The notes: generated by a model not told the origin, from the sequence alone. Shown: positions 1 to 8,708, counted from the stretch's first letter. The stretch is DNA of 64,000 nucleotides from Lacipirellula limnantheis (GCF_007746075.1 NZ_CP036339.1:6628028-6692027); one strand, 5' to 3'. A program made the numbers and translations.

Positions 1-422
1 ACGTTCACCAGGTAGCTCGGCACGTCGCAACGGCGACCGTTCACCGTCACATGGCCGTGGCTCACCAGCTGTCGAGCCGCCGCTCGGCTCAGGCCGAAAC
101 CGAGGCGATGGACCACGTTGTCGAGCCGACGCTCAAGCAACGTCATCAACACGTCGCCCGTGTTGCCCTTGGTCGCTTCCGCACGTTGGAAGTACTTGCG
201 GAACTGGCGCTCCAGCACGCCGTAGTAATGCTTGACCTTTTGCTTCTCACGCAGGTGGACGCCGTAGTCGGTCAGCTTGCCGCGACGGCCTTGCTGCTGA
301 CCTGGCGGCGTATCGCGGCGCTCGATTCCGCACTTCGGCGTATCGCAGCGAGTCCCCTTGAGAAACAACTTCATCCCGTCACGACGACAGAGACGACAAA
401 CAGGTCCGGTGTAACGCGCCAT
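1..422 (-). CDS. rpsD: 30S ribosomal protein S4, 5' part (C-terminus beyond left edge)
   Basis: Primary 16S rRNA binding protein of the small subunit. Reading leftwards from the ATG at 420-422 gives MARYTGPVCRLCRRDG, then a second Cys pair (CDTPKC), i.e. a four-cysteine zinc-binding (C+) form, followed by the S4 RNA-binding domain (RRLDNVVHRLGFG and SHGHVTVNGRRCDVPSYLV). About 140 residues are in the window and the rest lies to the left. It follows rpsK, as in alpha operons; rpoA and rplQ would be expected next but are outside the window. Confidence 0.96.
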   Translation of the reverse strand, partial: MARYTGPVCRLCRRDGMKLFLKGTRCDTPKCGIERRDTPPGQQQGRRGKLTDYGVHLREKQKVKHYYGVLERQFRKYFQRAEATKGNTGDVLMTLLERRLDNVVHRLGFGLSRAAARQLVSHGHVTVNGRRCDVPSYLVN

Positions 423-478
423 AAATCGGTAACTAACGAGCGATGACTGGTGATCAGTAACTTGATGAATGTTTTGAT

Positions 479-506
479 GCGAGCCGGGCCGTCCCGACCC
501 CGGCGA
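479..506. repeat. REP-A palindromic element, copy 1 (rpsD/rpsK spacer)
   Basis: GC-rich imperfect palindrome beginning GCGAGCCGGGCC and ending CCCCGGCGA. Three more copies are at 8709-8736, 14300-14327 and 33643-33670, always in spacers between ribosomal protein genes and always in the same orientation relative to transcription. It can fold into a short stable hairpin in the mRNA. Confidence 0.75.
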
Positions 507-521
507 ATTCAGCAGCGTCAA

Positions 522-926
522 TTAAACGCGACGCTTCTTCCGCGGCCGGCAGCCGTTGTGCGGCAGCGGCGTGACGTCCTCGATCGACTTGACCTTCAGG
601 CCAGCCGCTTCCAGCGCGGTGATGGCGCTCTCCCGACCGCTGCCGGGGCCCTTCACCCGCACCTCGACGTCCTTCATGCCGTACTTGCGAGCCTTTTCTG
701 CGGCTTGCTGAGCAGCCATCTGCCCGGCGAACGGCGTGCTCTTGCGGCTTCCCTTGAAGCCGCTCGTGCCGGCGCTCGCCCAGCACAAGGTGTCGCCCTT
801 CGTGTCGGTGATGGTCACGGTCGTGTTGTTGAACGTCGCCGTGATGTAGGCGATGCCGACGGTCACGTTGCGGCGCACCTTTTTGGGCTTCGGGGCTGCT
901 GCCGCGGCTTTGGTTTGCTTGGCCAC
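522..926 (-). CDS. rpsK: 30S ribosomal protein S11
   Basis: Small-subunit platform protein, 134 aa, with the typical core (GIAYITATFNNTTVTITD, SAGTSGFKGSRKSTPFAAQ-like, VKGPGSGRESAITAL) and the conserved ending NGCRPRKKRRV. The N-terminus is Lys/Ala-rich as is common for S11. It lies between rpsM and rpsD in the alpha-operon order. The spacer to rpsD carries a REP-A palindrome and the spacer to rpsM is 85 bases. Confidence 0.97.
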   Translation of the reverse strand: MAKQTKAAAAAPKPKKVRRNVTVGIAYITATFNNTTVTITDTKGDTLCWASAGTSGFKGSRKSTPFAGQMAAQQAAEKARKYGMKDVEVRVKGPGSGRESAITALEAAGLKVKSIEDVTPLPHNGCRPRKKRRV

Positions 927-1011
927 TACAAATTCACTCCAACCTGGGGACCGCGACGAAACAACGACTTCGCGGCTAACTGGCTTGTTTACGGATATTC
1001 AGGCTGCGCGA

Positions 1012-1395
1012 TTAACGCAGATCCTTGACGCCCTTCTTACCGGCGACCGTCTTCTTCGGACCCTTCCGGGTGCGGGCGTTGGTCTTCGTTCGCTGGCCGC
1101 GAACTGGCAAGCCCCGGCGATGACGCATGCCGCGATAGCACGCGATGTCGCGGAGACGGGAAATATTCTGGCTCACCTGGCGACGGAGTTGACCCTCGAC
1201 GGTGTAATCCTTGTCGAGCAGCGCCGCGATCCGCGCGACTTCATCTTCGCCCAGGTCCCGCGCTTTGCCGGCGGGATCGATGCCCGCCTTGTGGCACAAC
1301 TCGCGGGCGATCTTCGGCCCCACGCCGTAGAGATACGTGAGCGAAATCACCACTTGGCGATCAGCCGGAATGTCGACGCCGAGCAAACGAGGCAT
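1012..1395 (-). CDS. rpsM: 30S ribosomal protein S13
   Basis: Head protein of the small subunit that contacts tRNA and the B1 intersubunit bridge, 127 aa. It starts MPRLLGVDIPADRQVVISL and has the S13 helix-turn-helix region (YLYGVGPKIARELC) and basic tail (GLPVRGQRTKTNARTRKGPKK). It sits between rpmJ and rpsK, the usual order. Confidence 0.97.
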   Translation of the reverse strand: MPRLLGVDIPADRQVVISLTYLYGVGPKIARELCHKAGIDPAGKARDLGEDEVARIAALLDKDYTVEGQLRRQVSQNISRLRDIACYRGMRHRRGLPVRGQRTKTNARTRKGPKKTVAGKKGVKDLR

Positions 1396-1458
1396 CTATC
1401 AATACTCCAAAAACCAAATCGTTGACTAGCAAGCCGCCGCTAAATCGGCGGCAAAAGC

Positions 1459-1534
1459 GACAGGAGTCAGGAGTCAGAGGTCAGCTGGGCCGCTAAGCCC
1501 GACTGACTCCTGACTCCTGCCCCCTGACTCCTGC
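1459..1534. repeat. Inverted array of GGAGTCA heptamers (rpsM/rpmJ spacer)
   Basis: The left half repeats AGGAGTC about three times (AGGAGTCAGGAGTCAGAGGT). After a short GC-rich centre the right half is the complement (CTGACTCCTGACTCCTG, then CTGACTCCTG again). The two halves can pair to a long hairpin. The right half ends two bases before the rpmJ stop codon, so the array is part of the rpmJ-rpsM intergenic mRNA. Confidence 0.85.
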
Positions 1535-1536
1535 TA

Positions 1537-1650
1537 TTACCCTTGCCGCTGCTTATGACGCGGATTGCTGCACACAACGCGGACGACGCCTTGGCGACGG
1601 ACCACCTTGCACTTATCGCAAATTCGCTTGACGCTGGCCCTAACCTTCAT
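1537..1650 (-). CDS. rpmJ: 50S ribosomal protein L36
   Basis: Small large-subunit protein of 37 aa starting MKVRASVKRICDKCKVV. The zinc ligands Cys, Cys, Cys and His (CDKC ... CSNPRH) are all present, so this is the C+ form. An upstream in-frame ATG at 1725 exists, but the family always starts at MKV, so 1650 is preferred. infA, which often precedes rpmJ, is not here; map lies upstream instead. Confidence 0.95.
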   Translation of the reverse strand: MKVRASVKRICDKCKVVRRQGVVRVVCSNPRHKQRQG

Positions 1651-1802
1651 CGCACGCGCCCTTCTCGTCCGCAACCGTTTCTGGGGAAACGGTGCAATAT
1701 AGCCGCTTGACAGTCGACCCTTCAAGGCCTCCGTCGCCCGGAAAAATACCTATTCCCCCGGACCCCTGCGGGCCCGAGACCACAAATCGCACAATCATCC
1801 AA

Positions 1803-2645
1803 CTAAATTGCTGCTTTTTCTAACTCGGCCGGCGTCGGCGCCACCGTCAACAGCGTCGGCCCATCCGGCGTGATCGCCACCGTATGCTCAAAATGGGCGC
1901 TCGGCTTGCCGTCGGCCGTCACCTGAGTCCACGTGTCAGCCAGCATCTTCACTCGCTTGGTTCCCATATTCACCATCGGCTCCACCGCAATCACCAGCCC
2001 CGGCTCGATCCGAAAGTCGCCGCTGCCGCGCAGCGACCGACTAGCGAAATTCGGCACCTGCGGTTCTTCGTGCATCTCCCGCCCAATGCCGTGGCCGACG
2101 AAGCACTCCACCGTCGAATAACCGTGATCGCGGATGTAGGTCGCCATCTCCCGGGCGATCGCGCTCCAGTAGCTCTTCGAGCTCATCAGCTCAATCGCCA
2201 GATTCAGCACCCCTTCGGTCGCGTCCAGCAGCCGCTGAACGTCCGGCGCGATCTTCCCTACCGAGTAGGTGTAGGCCGCGTCGCCGCACCAGCCGCCCAG
2301 TCGGCAGCCGGTGTCGAGGCTCAAAATATCTCCTTCAACCAACGGTTTGTTGTTCGGAATGCCGTGGACGACCGCCTCGTTGACGCTCATACAGCAAACC
2401 GCGGGAAAGGGCGGCTTGTTCCGTATGCTATTCGGATAGTTCTTAAACAGCGGTTCGGCGCCCAGCTGTGCGAAATGCTCGCCGATGGCGTGGTCGATCT
2501 CCGCCGTCGTCGCTCCTGGCCGAACCATCTCCCTGGCAATCTGGTGGGCCTGCCACACGGCGAGCCCGGCTCGCCGCATCAGACCGATTTCGCGCATCGA
2601 CTTAAGATTCACCATCGCCGCGTCTACTCGTCTGGCGATCCGCAT
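1803..2645 (-). CDS. map: Type I methionine aminopeptidase
   Basis: Removes the initiator methionine from nascent proteins using a two-metal M24 active site. The metal ligands are visible: Asp in LDTG and GDAAY, His in GHGIG, Glu in EPMV and Glu in FEHTVAIT. The ATG at 2645 shares its A with the adk stop codon (TGATG), which suggests translational coupling. A second candidate start, MVNLKSMREIG at 2615, matches the usual family N-terminus better. It follows adk as in many spc operons. Confidence 0.95.
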   Translation of the reverse strand: MRIARRVDAAMVNLKSMREIGLMRRAGLAVWQAHQIAREMVRPGATTAEIDHAIGEHFAQLGAEPLFKNYPNSIRNKPPFPAVCCMSVNEAVVHGIPNNKPLVEGDILSLDTGCRLGGWCGDAAYTYSVGKIAPDVQRLLDATEGVLNLAIELMSSKSYWSAIAREMATYIRDHGYSTVECFVGHGIGREMHEEPQVPNFASRSLRGSGDFRIEPGLVIAVEPMVNMGTKRVKMLADTWTQVTADGKPSAHFEHTVAITPDGPTLLTVAPTPAELEKAAI

Positions 2646-3205
2646 CAGTGGCGGGCGCCATTCAACTCCGTTTCAATTCTGGCGAACACCTCTTCCGGCG
2701 AACCCAGACCGTCAATTTCGCGGAGCGTTCCGCGCCCTTGGTAGTAGGCCGCCATGGGATGGGTGAGCTCGTCGTACTGTTCCAATCGCTTCACGATCAC
2801 CAACTCGTCGTCATCTTGCCGCCCGCGGCCAGCAAGACGTTCGAGCAACACATCCTTCGGCACCTGAATCAGCACCGCCAAGTCCAGCGGCGTCTTCCGC
2901 TCCGCCAACATTTTATCCAGCATGATCGCCTGGGCGGCCGTTCGCGGGAAACCGTCAAGCAGGTAGCCATTGGCGCAATCCGCCTGAGCCACGCGCTCCA
3001 GCACCAGTTGATGCACCAAATCGTCAGGAACCAGTCGGCCGGTCTTCATGAACGGCGCCGCCTGCTGTCCCGCTTCAGTCCCCTTCCGCATCGCATCGCG
3101 AAGCATGTCGCCAGTCGACAGATGGGGCACGCCCAGCAGCTCCGTGAGCCGCTTGGCCTGCGTCCCCTTGCCGGCGCCAGGAGGTCCGATGAGCACGATT
3201 CGCAT
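2645..3205 (-). CDS. adk: Adenylate kinase (short form)
   Basis: Catalyses ATP + AMP to 2 ADP. The P-loop GPPGAGKGTQ is at residues 7-16, the AMP site motif TGDMLR follows, and DGFPRT is present. The LID region is short (GRGRQDDDE), so there is no zinc-binding LID. The chosen ATG begins MRIVLIGPPG; an ATG 15 bases upstream would add five unconserved residues. The stop overlaps the map start by one base. Confidence 0.96.
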   Translation of the reverse strand: MRIVLIGPPGAGKGTQAKRLTELLGVPHLSTGDMLRDAMRKGTEAGQQAAPFMKTGRLVPDDLVHQLVLERVAQADCANGYLLDGFPRTAAQAIMLDKMLAERKTPLDLAVLIQVPKDVLLERLAGRGRQDDDELVIVKRLEQYDELTHPMAAYYQGRGTLREIDGLGSPEEVFARIETELNGARH

Positions 3206-3344
3206 GACGCAACCACCCAAGCGACGACGAAGCCCTGCCCACCAATCTACCCGCGGCTCCGCCTGCGATTGGTTAACGGCGCTTCCCCAATCGGCAATGC
3301 CTGTCCGAATATCGTGCCCGTGCCTTGCGCGGTTAGCCCTAGAA

Positions 3345-4706
3345 CTAGGACTCCAACAATCCCTTGTAGTTCCGCATCACCAAATGACTGTCAATCTTTT
3401 GCACCAAATCAAACGCCACGCTCACTGCGATCAGCAGGCTCGTGCCGCCGTAAAAATTGGCCACCAGCGGCGAGACGTTCAACGACCCCGAAATCATGCT
3501 CGGCACGATCGCCACCAGCGCGAGGAACCCGGCGCCGACGTACGTAATGCGGAACATCACCTTTTCCAAGTAATCAGCCGTTCGCTTGCCCGGGCGATAC
3601 CCCGGAATGAACGAACCGTAGTTCTTCAAGTTGTCGGCCACGTCCTTCGGATTGAACGTGATTGCCGTCCAAAAGAAGCAGAAGAAGTAGATCAGAGCGA
3701 TATAGCACAACGCGTAGACGAAGCCTGTGCGGTTGAACATCTGCGTCAGCTTGCTGAAGAGCTCGCCCCAGAAGCCGTTAGCGTCGAACATCTTCGACAT
3801 GGCGCCGAACAAAATTGCCGGCAGCATCAGCAAGCTGCTGGCGAAAATGATCGGCATGACGCCAGCCTGATTCACCTTCAGCGGCAGGTACTGCCGCGTG
3901 CCGCCCATCACCCGGCGACCGCGTACATGCTTGGCGCTCTGCATCGGAATCTGCCGTTGGCCGAGCGTAATGAACACGACGCCGACGATCACTGCCACGA
4001 ACATCATCGCCAGGATCAGGAGTTGCTCGATGCCTAGCTCGCCGCCGCCGCCCGTGAGTTCGAGCGACGACTGCTCAAGCAACTGCATCCCGGCGCCGGG
4101 CATGGCCGATAGGATGCCGGCCATAATCAGCAGACTGATGCCGTTGCCGATGCCAAACTCGTCAATCTGCTCGCCGATCCACATCAGGAACACCGTGCCG
4201 GCGGTCATCGTCAACACGGCGACAATCGTCCAGCTAAAGAAGAGGGTGCGCGACGCGGCGGTCGGATCGACGACGAACGAGTCGTACGCCAGATTGGGCA
4301 CGATCGACTTCACATAGACCCAGCTCTGAATAATGCAGATGAAAACTGTCGCGTAGCGCGTATATTCGTTGATCTTCTTACGGCCCGCTTCGCCTTCCTT
4401 CTGCAGTCGTTCGAGCGGCGGATAGACGCTGCCCAAGAGCTGGAAAATAATCGACGCCGAAATATACGGCATGATCCCCAGGCCGAAGATCGTCACCTGG
4501 TCAAGTTGGCTCGCGCTGAAGACCGCCACTTGCTTCAGGATGTCGGCCATGCCGCCCGCCTTCTGGAAGGTGGCGACCTTGCTGGGGTCGACGATCGGCA
4601 GCGGAATCTGGAAGCCCAGTCGATAGACGCCCAGCAGCCCGAGCGTCAGCAAGATCTTGCTGCGCAGCTCGGGAATTTGCCAAACGACGCGAAGCTTTTC
4701 CCACAT
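3345..4706 (-). CDS. secY: Preprotein translocase subunit SecY
   Basis: Channel-forming subunit of the Sec translocon in the inner membrane, 453 aa with about ten hydrophobic segments. Typical motifs are LGLLGVYRLGFQIPLP near the N-terminus, the ASQLDQVTIFGLGIMPYISAS-type plug/TM2 region, and YRPGKRTADYLEKV in the C5 loop. The cytoplasmic C-terminus is short (VMRNYKGLLES). It lies downstream of rplO in the spc order. Confidence 0.97.
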   Translation of the reverse strand: MWEKLRVVWQIPELRSKILLTLGLLGVYRLGFQIPLPIVDPSKVATFQKAGGMADILKQVAVFSASQLDQVTIFGLGIMPYISASIIFQLLGSVYPPLERLQKEGEAGRKKINEYTRYATVFICIIQSWVYVKSIVPNLAYDSFVVDPTAASRTLFFSWTIVAVLTMTAGTVFLMWIGEQIDEFGIGNGISLLIMAGILSAMPGAGMQLLEQSSLELTGGGGELGIEQLLILAMMFVAVIVGVVFITLGQRQIPMQSAKHVRGRRVMGGTRQYLPLKVNQAGVMPIIFASSLLMLPAILFGAMSKMFDANGFWGELFSKLTQMFNRTGFVYALCYIALIYFFCFFWTAITFNPKDVADNLKNYGSFIPGYRPGKRTADYLEKVMFRITYVGAGFLALVAIVPSMISGSLNVSPLVANFYGGTSLLIAVSVAFDLVQKIDSHLVMRNYKGLLES

Positions 4707-4894
4707 GGCATCATCCTGTCACGCATTCGCGCGGGAAGCTTGTTTGATCACCAAAGTATCAACGCACAAAAGCTGTCGACCCTCAGCGTCAGCCTCGTCG
4801 TTCAGCAGCAACACTGTTGACCGACGAGTGACAGCCGACTGGCGACAGCCGTGCTAGCGTAATCCGTCATCAGCCCGAGCAAGGCGCCAAGCGC

Positions 4895-5404
4895 CTACTT
4901 CTTCGCGGCCTTCTTTTCAGCCTTCTTCTCTGCTTTGTAATCTTCCACCGAAGCCCGGCCCGGCAGCAAGATCATTTCGCCGCCTGCCTGCTTGATCTTC
5001 TCGGCCGCCGATTCGCTGAACCGGTGTGCCGAAATCTTCAGCTTCTTCTTCAATTCGCCGTCGCCCAGCACCTTCAGCACGTCGAACCGGCCGCGGGCCA
5101 GATTCTTCGCCGACAGCGTTTCGAGCGTCACTTCCTCGCCCGCGGCAAAGGCCTCGTCGATCTGGCCCAGATTGACCACGACGACCTTCAACCCCCAGCG
5201 GTTATTGAACCCACGCTTGGGGATCCGCTGTACCAACGGCATGTTGCCGCCGGTAAACGTCACCCGCGTGCTGTTGCCGTTGCGCGACCCGGCGCCCTTG
5301 TGACCGCGGCCGGCAGTCTTGCCGTGACCCGAGCCAATGCCGCGGCCGATCCGCTTGCGGTTCTTGTTCTTCTCGATGCCGCGATTGACGTCGCTAATAT
5401 TCAT
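4895..5404 (-). CDS. rplO: 50S ribosomal protein L15
   Basis: Late-assembly large-subunit protein, 169 aa. The Gly/Arg-rich N-terminus (KRIGRGIGSGHGKTAGRGHKG) and GGNMPLVQRIPKRGF are diagnostic. The C-terminus has a Lys/Ala-rich tail (KAEKKAEKKAAKK). rpmD (L30), which normally lies between rpsE and rplO, is absent; the 138-base spacer holds a repeat array instead. Confidence 0.96.
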   Translation of the reverse strand: MNISDVNRGIEKNKNRKRIGRGIGSGHGKTAGRGHKGAGSRNGNSTRVTFTGGNMPLVQRIPKRGFNNRWGLKVVVVNLGQIDEAFAAGEEVTLETLSAKNLARGRFDVLKVLGDGELKKKLKISAHRFSESAAEKIKQAGGEMILLPGRASVEDYKAEKKAEKKAAKK

Positions 5405-5428
5405 GGTCGTGTGAAATGCGTTAGTAAT

Positions 5429-5531
5429 TTAGTAGGTGAGTAAGTCAGTAGGTGAGTAAGGAATCACTTTAGAGCGGATGTTTGAAGGTAGGTATTTTAC
5501 CTACTCGCATAAGCACCCGCTCGCTTACTCA
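5429..5531. repeat. Inverted array of GTGAGTAA octamers, in the place of rpmD
   Basis: The left half reads TAGGTGAGTAAGTCAGTAGG and continues with another GTGAGTAAGG; the right half has TACCTACTCGC and GCTTACTCACC. Units are about eight bases and the halves are complementary. The array fills most of the rpsE/rplO spacer. Relatives lie at 7760-7829, 11416-11474, 23405-23470 and 36449-36539. Confidence 0.8.
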
Positions 5532-5542
5532 CCCCATCCCCC

Positions 5543-6100
5543 CTACGAAAGGTGGACGCCGCGGAGACGCTCCACGTCCATCTTTGGACGCAGCTGCTCC
5601 AAGGCCGCCATCGTCGCCTTCACCAGCGACACCGGATTGTTCGAACCGAAGCTCTTCGTGAGGATGTCGTGGATCCCGGCCGCTTCACAGACGGCACGCA
5701 CCGCGGCGCCGGCGATCACGCCCGTACCAGGGCCAGCCGGAGCTAGCACCACCTTGGCAGCGCCATAGCGCCCCTTCACCAAATGCGGGATCGTATTGCC
5801 GTCGCGGGCGACGACAATTTGCTGACGCATCCCTTCCTTCACGGCCTTCTCGACGCTGGGCGGAACTTCATTCGCTTTGCCGTAGCCCCAGCCGACCTTC
5901 CCGTCGCCATTGCCGACGACGACCATCGCCGCGAAGCTGAACCGACGACCGCCCTTCACGACGGCGGCGCACCGCTTGATCTTCACGACGTTTTCCTGCA
6001 ACTCGCCGCGCACCTTCTCTTGAGGGCCCGAGTTGCGATTCCCGTCGCGCGACTTCGATCCGCGCTGTCTGTTGTCTTGGCCTTGGCTTCCGCTGGACAC
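5543..6100 (-). CDS. rpsE: 30S ribosomal protein S5
   Basis: Small-subunit protein involved in decoding accuracy, 185 aa. The N-terminal extension is polar and low-complexity (SQGQDNRQRGSKSRDG). The double-stranded RNA-binding core is clear (RCAAVVKGGRRFSF, GVGYGKA-like GWGYGKANEVP) and the C-terminal domain has GVIAGAAVRAVCEAAG and KSFGSNNP. It is followed by rplO without rpmD. Confidence 0.96.
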   Translation of the reverse strand: MSSGSQGQDNRQRGSKSRDGNRNSGPQEKVRGELQENVVKIKRCAAVVKGGRRFSFAAMVVVGNGDGKVGWGYGKANEVPPSVEKAVKEGMRQQIVVARDGNTIPHLVKGRYGAAKVVLAPAGPGTGVIAGAAVRAVCEAAGIHDILTKSFGSNNPVSLVKATMAALEQLRPKMDVERLRGVHLS

Positions 6101-6200
6101 GAGTGGTTACTCCGCTTTTAGTTCGCCATAACGGCATGTCGCCGCAGGTTCGACCCGCGACTCGCCCCAGCCTTTTCGCTGCAGCTTGTTTATTCCCAAA

Positions 6201-6569
6201 CTAGAATTCCAACCCGCCGGCCCGGGCCGCTTCGGCTAGCGCCGCCACGCGACCGTGGAACTTGCACGACCCGCGATCGAACCGCACCTTCGTCACGCCA
6301 GCCTTCGCCGCACGCTCGGCAATCGCCTTGCCGATCGCTTCGGCAGCAGCCTTGTTGCCGCCGTACTTGATCGCCTTTGACAATTCTTTGTCAGCCGTCG
6401 AGGCCGACGCCAACGTCTTGCCGACCGTGTCGTCGATCACCTGCGCAGTGATGTTCCGCAGCGTTCGGCAAACCGACAAACGGGGACGTTCGGCATCGCC
6501 CTTCAGCCGCTTACGAACGCGAAACGTCCGCCGCTGCCGTTGCTTGCCGAGTGCCTTGTTATGTTCCAT
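6201..6569 (-). CDS. rplR: 50S ribosomal protein L18
   Basis: 5S rRNA-binding protein, 122 aa from the preferred start MEHNKALGKQRQRR. Conserved features are RPRLSVCRTLRNITAQVIDD and the ending FDRGSCKFHGRVAALAEAARAGG. An ATG 18 bases upstream would add six residues without family support. It lies between rplF and rpsE. Confidence 0.95.
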   Translation of the reverse strand: MEHNKALGKQRQRRTFRVRKRLKGDAERPRLSVCRTLRNITAQVIDDTVGKTLASASTADKELSKAIKYGGNKAAAEAIGKAIAERAAKAGVTKVRFDRGSCKFHGRVAALAEAARAGGLEF

Positions 6570-6641
6570 GGTTCTCTTATCCAGCAATGAGGGCCGTTGT
6601 TCGAGAAGGCGCCTTGCCCCTCGGTAGCCCGGCGTTCTTGA

Positions 6642-7184
6642 TTACTTCGCGGTCTTGCCAGCCTTGCGACGAACTTGCTCGCCCTCGTAACGCACGCCCT
6701 TCCCCTTGTAAGGTTCAGGCTTGCGAACGGCCCGCACTTCCGCGGCGAACTGACCAACCTTCTGCCGGTCGGCGCCCTTGATCGAAATGTGCGTCTGGTC
6801 GGGACAGGTGACGGTCAGACCAGCCGGAATCTTCTTGTGAATCTCGTTGGCGAAGCCGACCCGCAATTGCAGGACGTCCTTCGCGACGGCGGCCAGGTAA
6901 CCGACGCCTTGAATCTCGAGCTTCTTCTCGTAGCCGGTCGACACGCCTTCGACCATGTTGCGAATCAACGCCCGGGTCAGTCCGTGCAAGGCGCGCGGCA
7001 GCCGGTCGTCGTTCTTACGGGTGACGACCACTTCCTTCGCCGCCGCGTCGACCTCGACCGTCACTTCGGGACGATGGGTCCACGTCAGCTTGCCGAGCTT
7101 TCCCTCGACCGTAATTTCCCGATTGGCGACGTTCACCTTCACGCCGTCAACAATCGGAACCGGTTTCTTGCCAATACGCGACAT
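6642..7184 (-). CDS. rplF: 50S ribosomal protein L6
   Basis: Large-subunit protein near the GTPase centre, 180 aa with two related domains. It begins MSRIGKKPVPIVDGVKV; the C-terminal domain carries the L6 signature region (KPEPYKGKGVRYEGE). A heptamer inverted array occupies the spacer between this gene and rpsH upstream. Confidence 0.97.
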   Translation of the reverse strand: MSRIGKKPVPIVDGVKVNVANREITVEGKLGKLTWTHRPEVTVEVDAAAKEVVVTRKNDDRLPRALHGLTRALIRNMVEGVSTGYEKKLEIQGVGYLAAVAKDVLQLRVGFANEIHKKIPAGLTVTCPDQTHISIKGADRQKVGQFAAEVRAVRKPEPYKGKGVRYEGEQVRRKAGKTAK

Positions 7185-7188
7185 GATT

Positions 7189-7290
7189 TAGCTCTCAGCT
7201 ATCAGCCGTCAGCCTCTCAGCCAGACGACGAAGTACTTGTCTTGTCTCTTAACCGCTGGCTGTCAGCTCATCGCTGACAGCTGATCGCTC
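7189..7290. repeat. H1 heptamer inverted array (rplF/rpsH spacer)
   Basis: On the plus strand the left arm is made of TCAGC-containing heptamers (AGCTCTCAGCTATCAGCCGT and on). The right arm is their complement (CTGACAGCTGATCGCT). The array starts four bases upstream of the rplF start codon and ends two bases before the rpsH stop codon, so it is almost the whole spacer. Confidence 0.88.
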
Positions 7291-7292
7291 CC

Positions 7293-7694
7293 TTACCACA
7301 GCTCGCACAGCACTTCGCCGCCGAGCTTCTTCTGCCGAGCTTCGCGATCGCTGATCACGCCGCGGCTCGTGCTGATGATCGAAATCCCCAGGCCGTTGAG
7401 GATCGGACGCAGGTCCGTCGACCGACTGTATACTCGCCGACCAGGCTTGCTGACCCGCTTGATATGGCGGATGACGCGCTCCCCGTTCGGACCGTACTTC
7501 AGGTCGATGAACAACTGCTTCTGCGGTTGCCCATCAGGTTGCTCTTCGTGGAAATCCCAGATGTAGCCTTCGCGCTTCAGCACTTCGGCCACGCCGCGCT
7601 TCACCTTCGACAGCGGCATTTCCACGACCGGACGCTCGACGCGTACCGCGTTGCGGATGCGGGTGAGCATGTCGGCAATTGGGTCGGTCATCAT
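7293..7694 (-). CDS. rpsH: 30S ribosomal protein S8
   Basis: Primary 16S rRNA-binding assembly protein, 133 aa from MMTDPIADMLTRIRNA, the conserved N-terminus. The C-terminal motif ISTSRGVISDREARQKKLGGE is typical. An upstream in-frame ATG at 7736 would add 14 unconserved residues and is rejected. Confidence 0.96.
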   Translation of the reverse strand: MMTDPIADMLTRIRNAVRVERPVVEMPLSKVKRGVAEVLKREGYIWDFHEEQPDGQPQKQLFIDLKYGPNGERVIRHIKRVSKPGRRVYSRSTDLRPILNGLGISIISTSRGVISDREARQKKLGGEVLCELW

Positions 7695-7759
7695 AGGGTT
7701 GTAGTTCCTATCACTTCTCGCAGCGAACCAGGCCATCGGCCGGTTAACGCTTATCTGAG

Positions 7760-7829
7760 CGGGTGAGTAAGTGAGTATGTGAATAGGTAAGTAAATCGCT
7801 TACTTACTCGCATATTCACCTACTCACGC
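7760..7829. repeat. Octamer inverted array (rpsH/rpsN spacer)
   Basis: Left arm GGTGAGTAAGTGAGTATGTG, right arm TTACTCGCATATTCACCTAC, separated by a few bases. The arms are close to perfect complements, forming a hairpin of roughly 30 base pairs in the transcript between rpsN and rpsH. Confidence 0.86.
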
Positions 7830-7843
7830 ATCTCAATACTCCG

Positions 7844-8029
7844 CTACCAGCTCGCCTTCTTCACGCCAGGGATCAGGCCCTTGTCCGCCAAATTGCGGAA
7901 GCAAATCCGGCACGTGCCGAACTTGCGATACACGGCCCGCGGACGGCCGCACAATTTGCAACGCGACTCGCGACGCGTCGAAAACTTCGGCGTCCGGTTC
8001 GCCTTCGCGATCTTTGATTTGCTAGCCAC
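7844..8029 (-). CDS. rpsN: 30S ribosomal protein S14, zinc-binding type
   Basis: Head protein of the small subunit, 61 aa, short (type Z) form. The zinc ligands are two CxxC pairs (CKLCGRP and CRICFRN). It ends with the usual GLIPGVKKASW. It lies between rplE and rpsH as expected. Confidence 0.97.
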   Translation of the reverse strand: MASKSKIAKANRTPKFSTRRESRCKLCGRPRAVYRKFGTCRICFRNLADKGLIPGVKKASW

Positions 8030-8078
8030 AGATTAATCTCACAAAAACTTGAAGCGCCCAAACCGTCGGACCGACGTC

Positions 8079-8684
8079 CTAAGCAGCCGCTTCATCAGGA
8101 TTCTTGAACGGCAAACCGAACAATCGCAACATTTCCCGCGATTCGTCGTCCGAACCAGCCGAACAGCAAATCGCGATGTTCATCCCTTGCGGGCGGAGGT
8201 ACTTGTCGGGGTTCAGTTCCGGGAAGACCAACTGCTCGGTCAGGCCCAGGCTGTAGTTGCCGTGACCGTCGAACGCATTGAGCTTCAACCCGCGAAAGTC
8301 GCGCACGCGCGGCAACGCGATCGAAATCAACCGATCGAGGAACTCGTACATCCGCGCGCCCCGGAGCGTCACCTTGGCCCCGATGGCCACGCCTTCGCGC
8401 AGGCGGAAGTTTGCTATCGACTTCCGCGCCTTGCAGATCAGCGCCTTCTGGCCGGTGATGTCGGTGAGCGCCGACGCGGCTTCTTCGATGTGCTTTTTGT
8501 CGCTCATCGCACTGCCGACGCCCATGCTCACCACGATCTTCTGGATCCGCGGCAGCGACAAACGATTCTCGCGGCCGAACTTCTCCCGCATGGCCGGAAG
8601 AATCTCGTTCTCGAAACGTTCCTTCAACCGCGGGACCGGCACTTCCCCGTCGGACTTGGCAGCTTTGGTTGCGGCTTTAGCCAT
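8079..8684 (-). CDS. rplE: 50S ribosomal protein L5
   Basis: 5S rRNA-binding central protuberance protein. The preferred start MAKAATKAAKSDGE gives 201 aa with an Ala/Lys-rich extension of about 18 residues before the core (VPRLKERFENEILPAMREKF). Family motifs include KIVVSMGVGSA, GQKALICKARKSIANF and the C-terminal GMNIAICCSAGSDDESREML. Confidence 0.95.
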   Translation of the reverse strand: MAKAATKAAKSDGEVPVPRLKERFENEILPAMREKFGRENRLSLPRIQKIVVSMGVGSAMSDKKHIEEAASALTDITGQKALICKARKSIANFRLREGVAIGAKVTLRGARMYEFLDRLISIALPRVRDFRGLKLNAFDGHGNYSLGLTEQLVFPELNPDKYLRPQGMNIAICCSAGSDDESREMLRLFGLPFKNPDEAAA

Positions 8685-8708
8685 CTCAATCAACTTTCAC
8701 GTTTAGCA

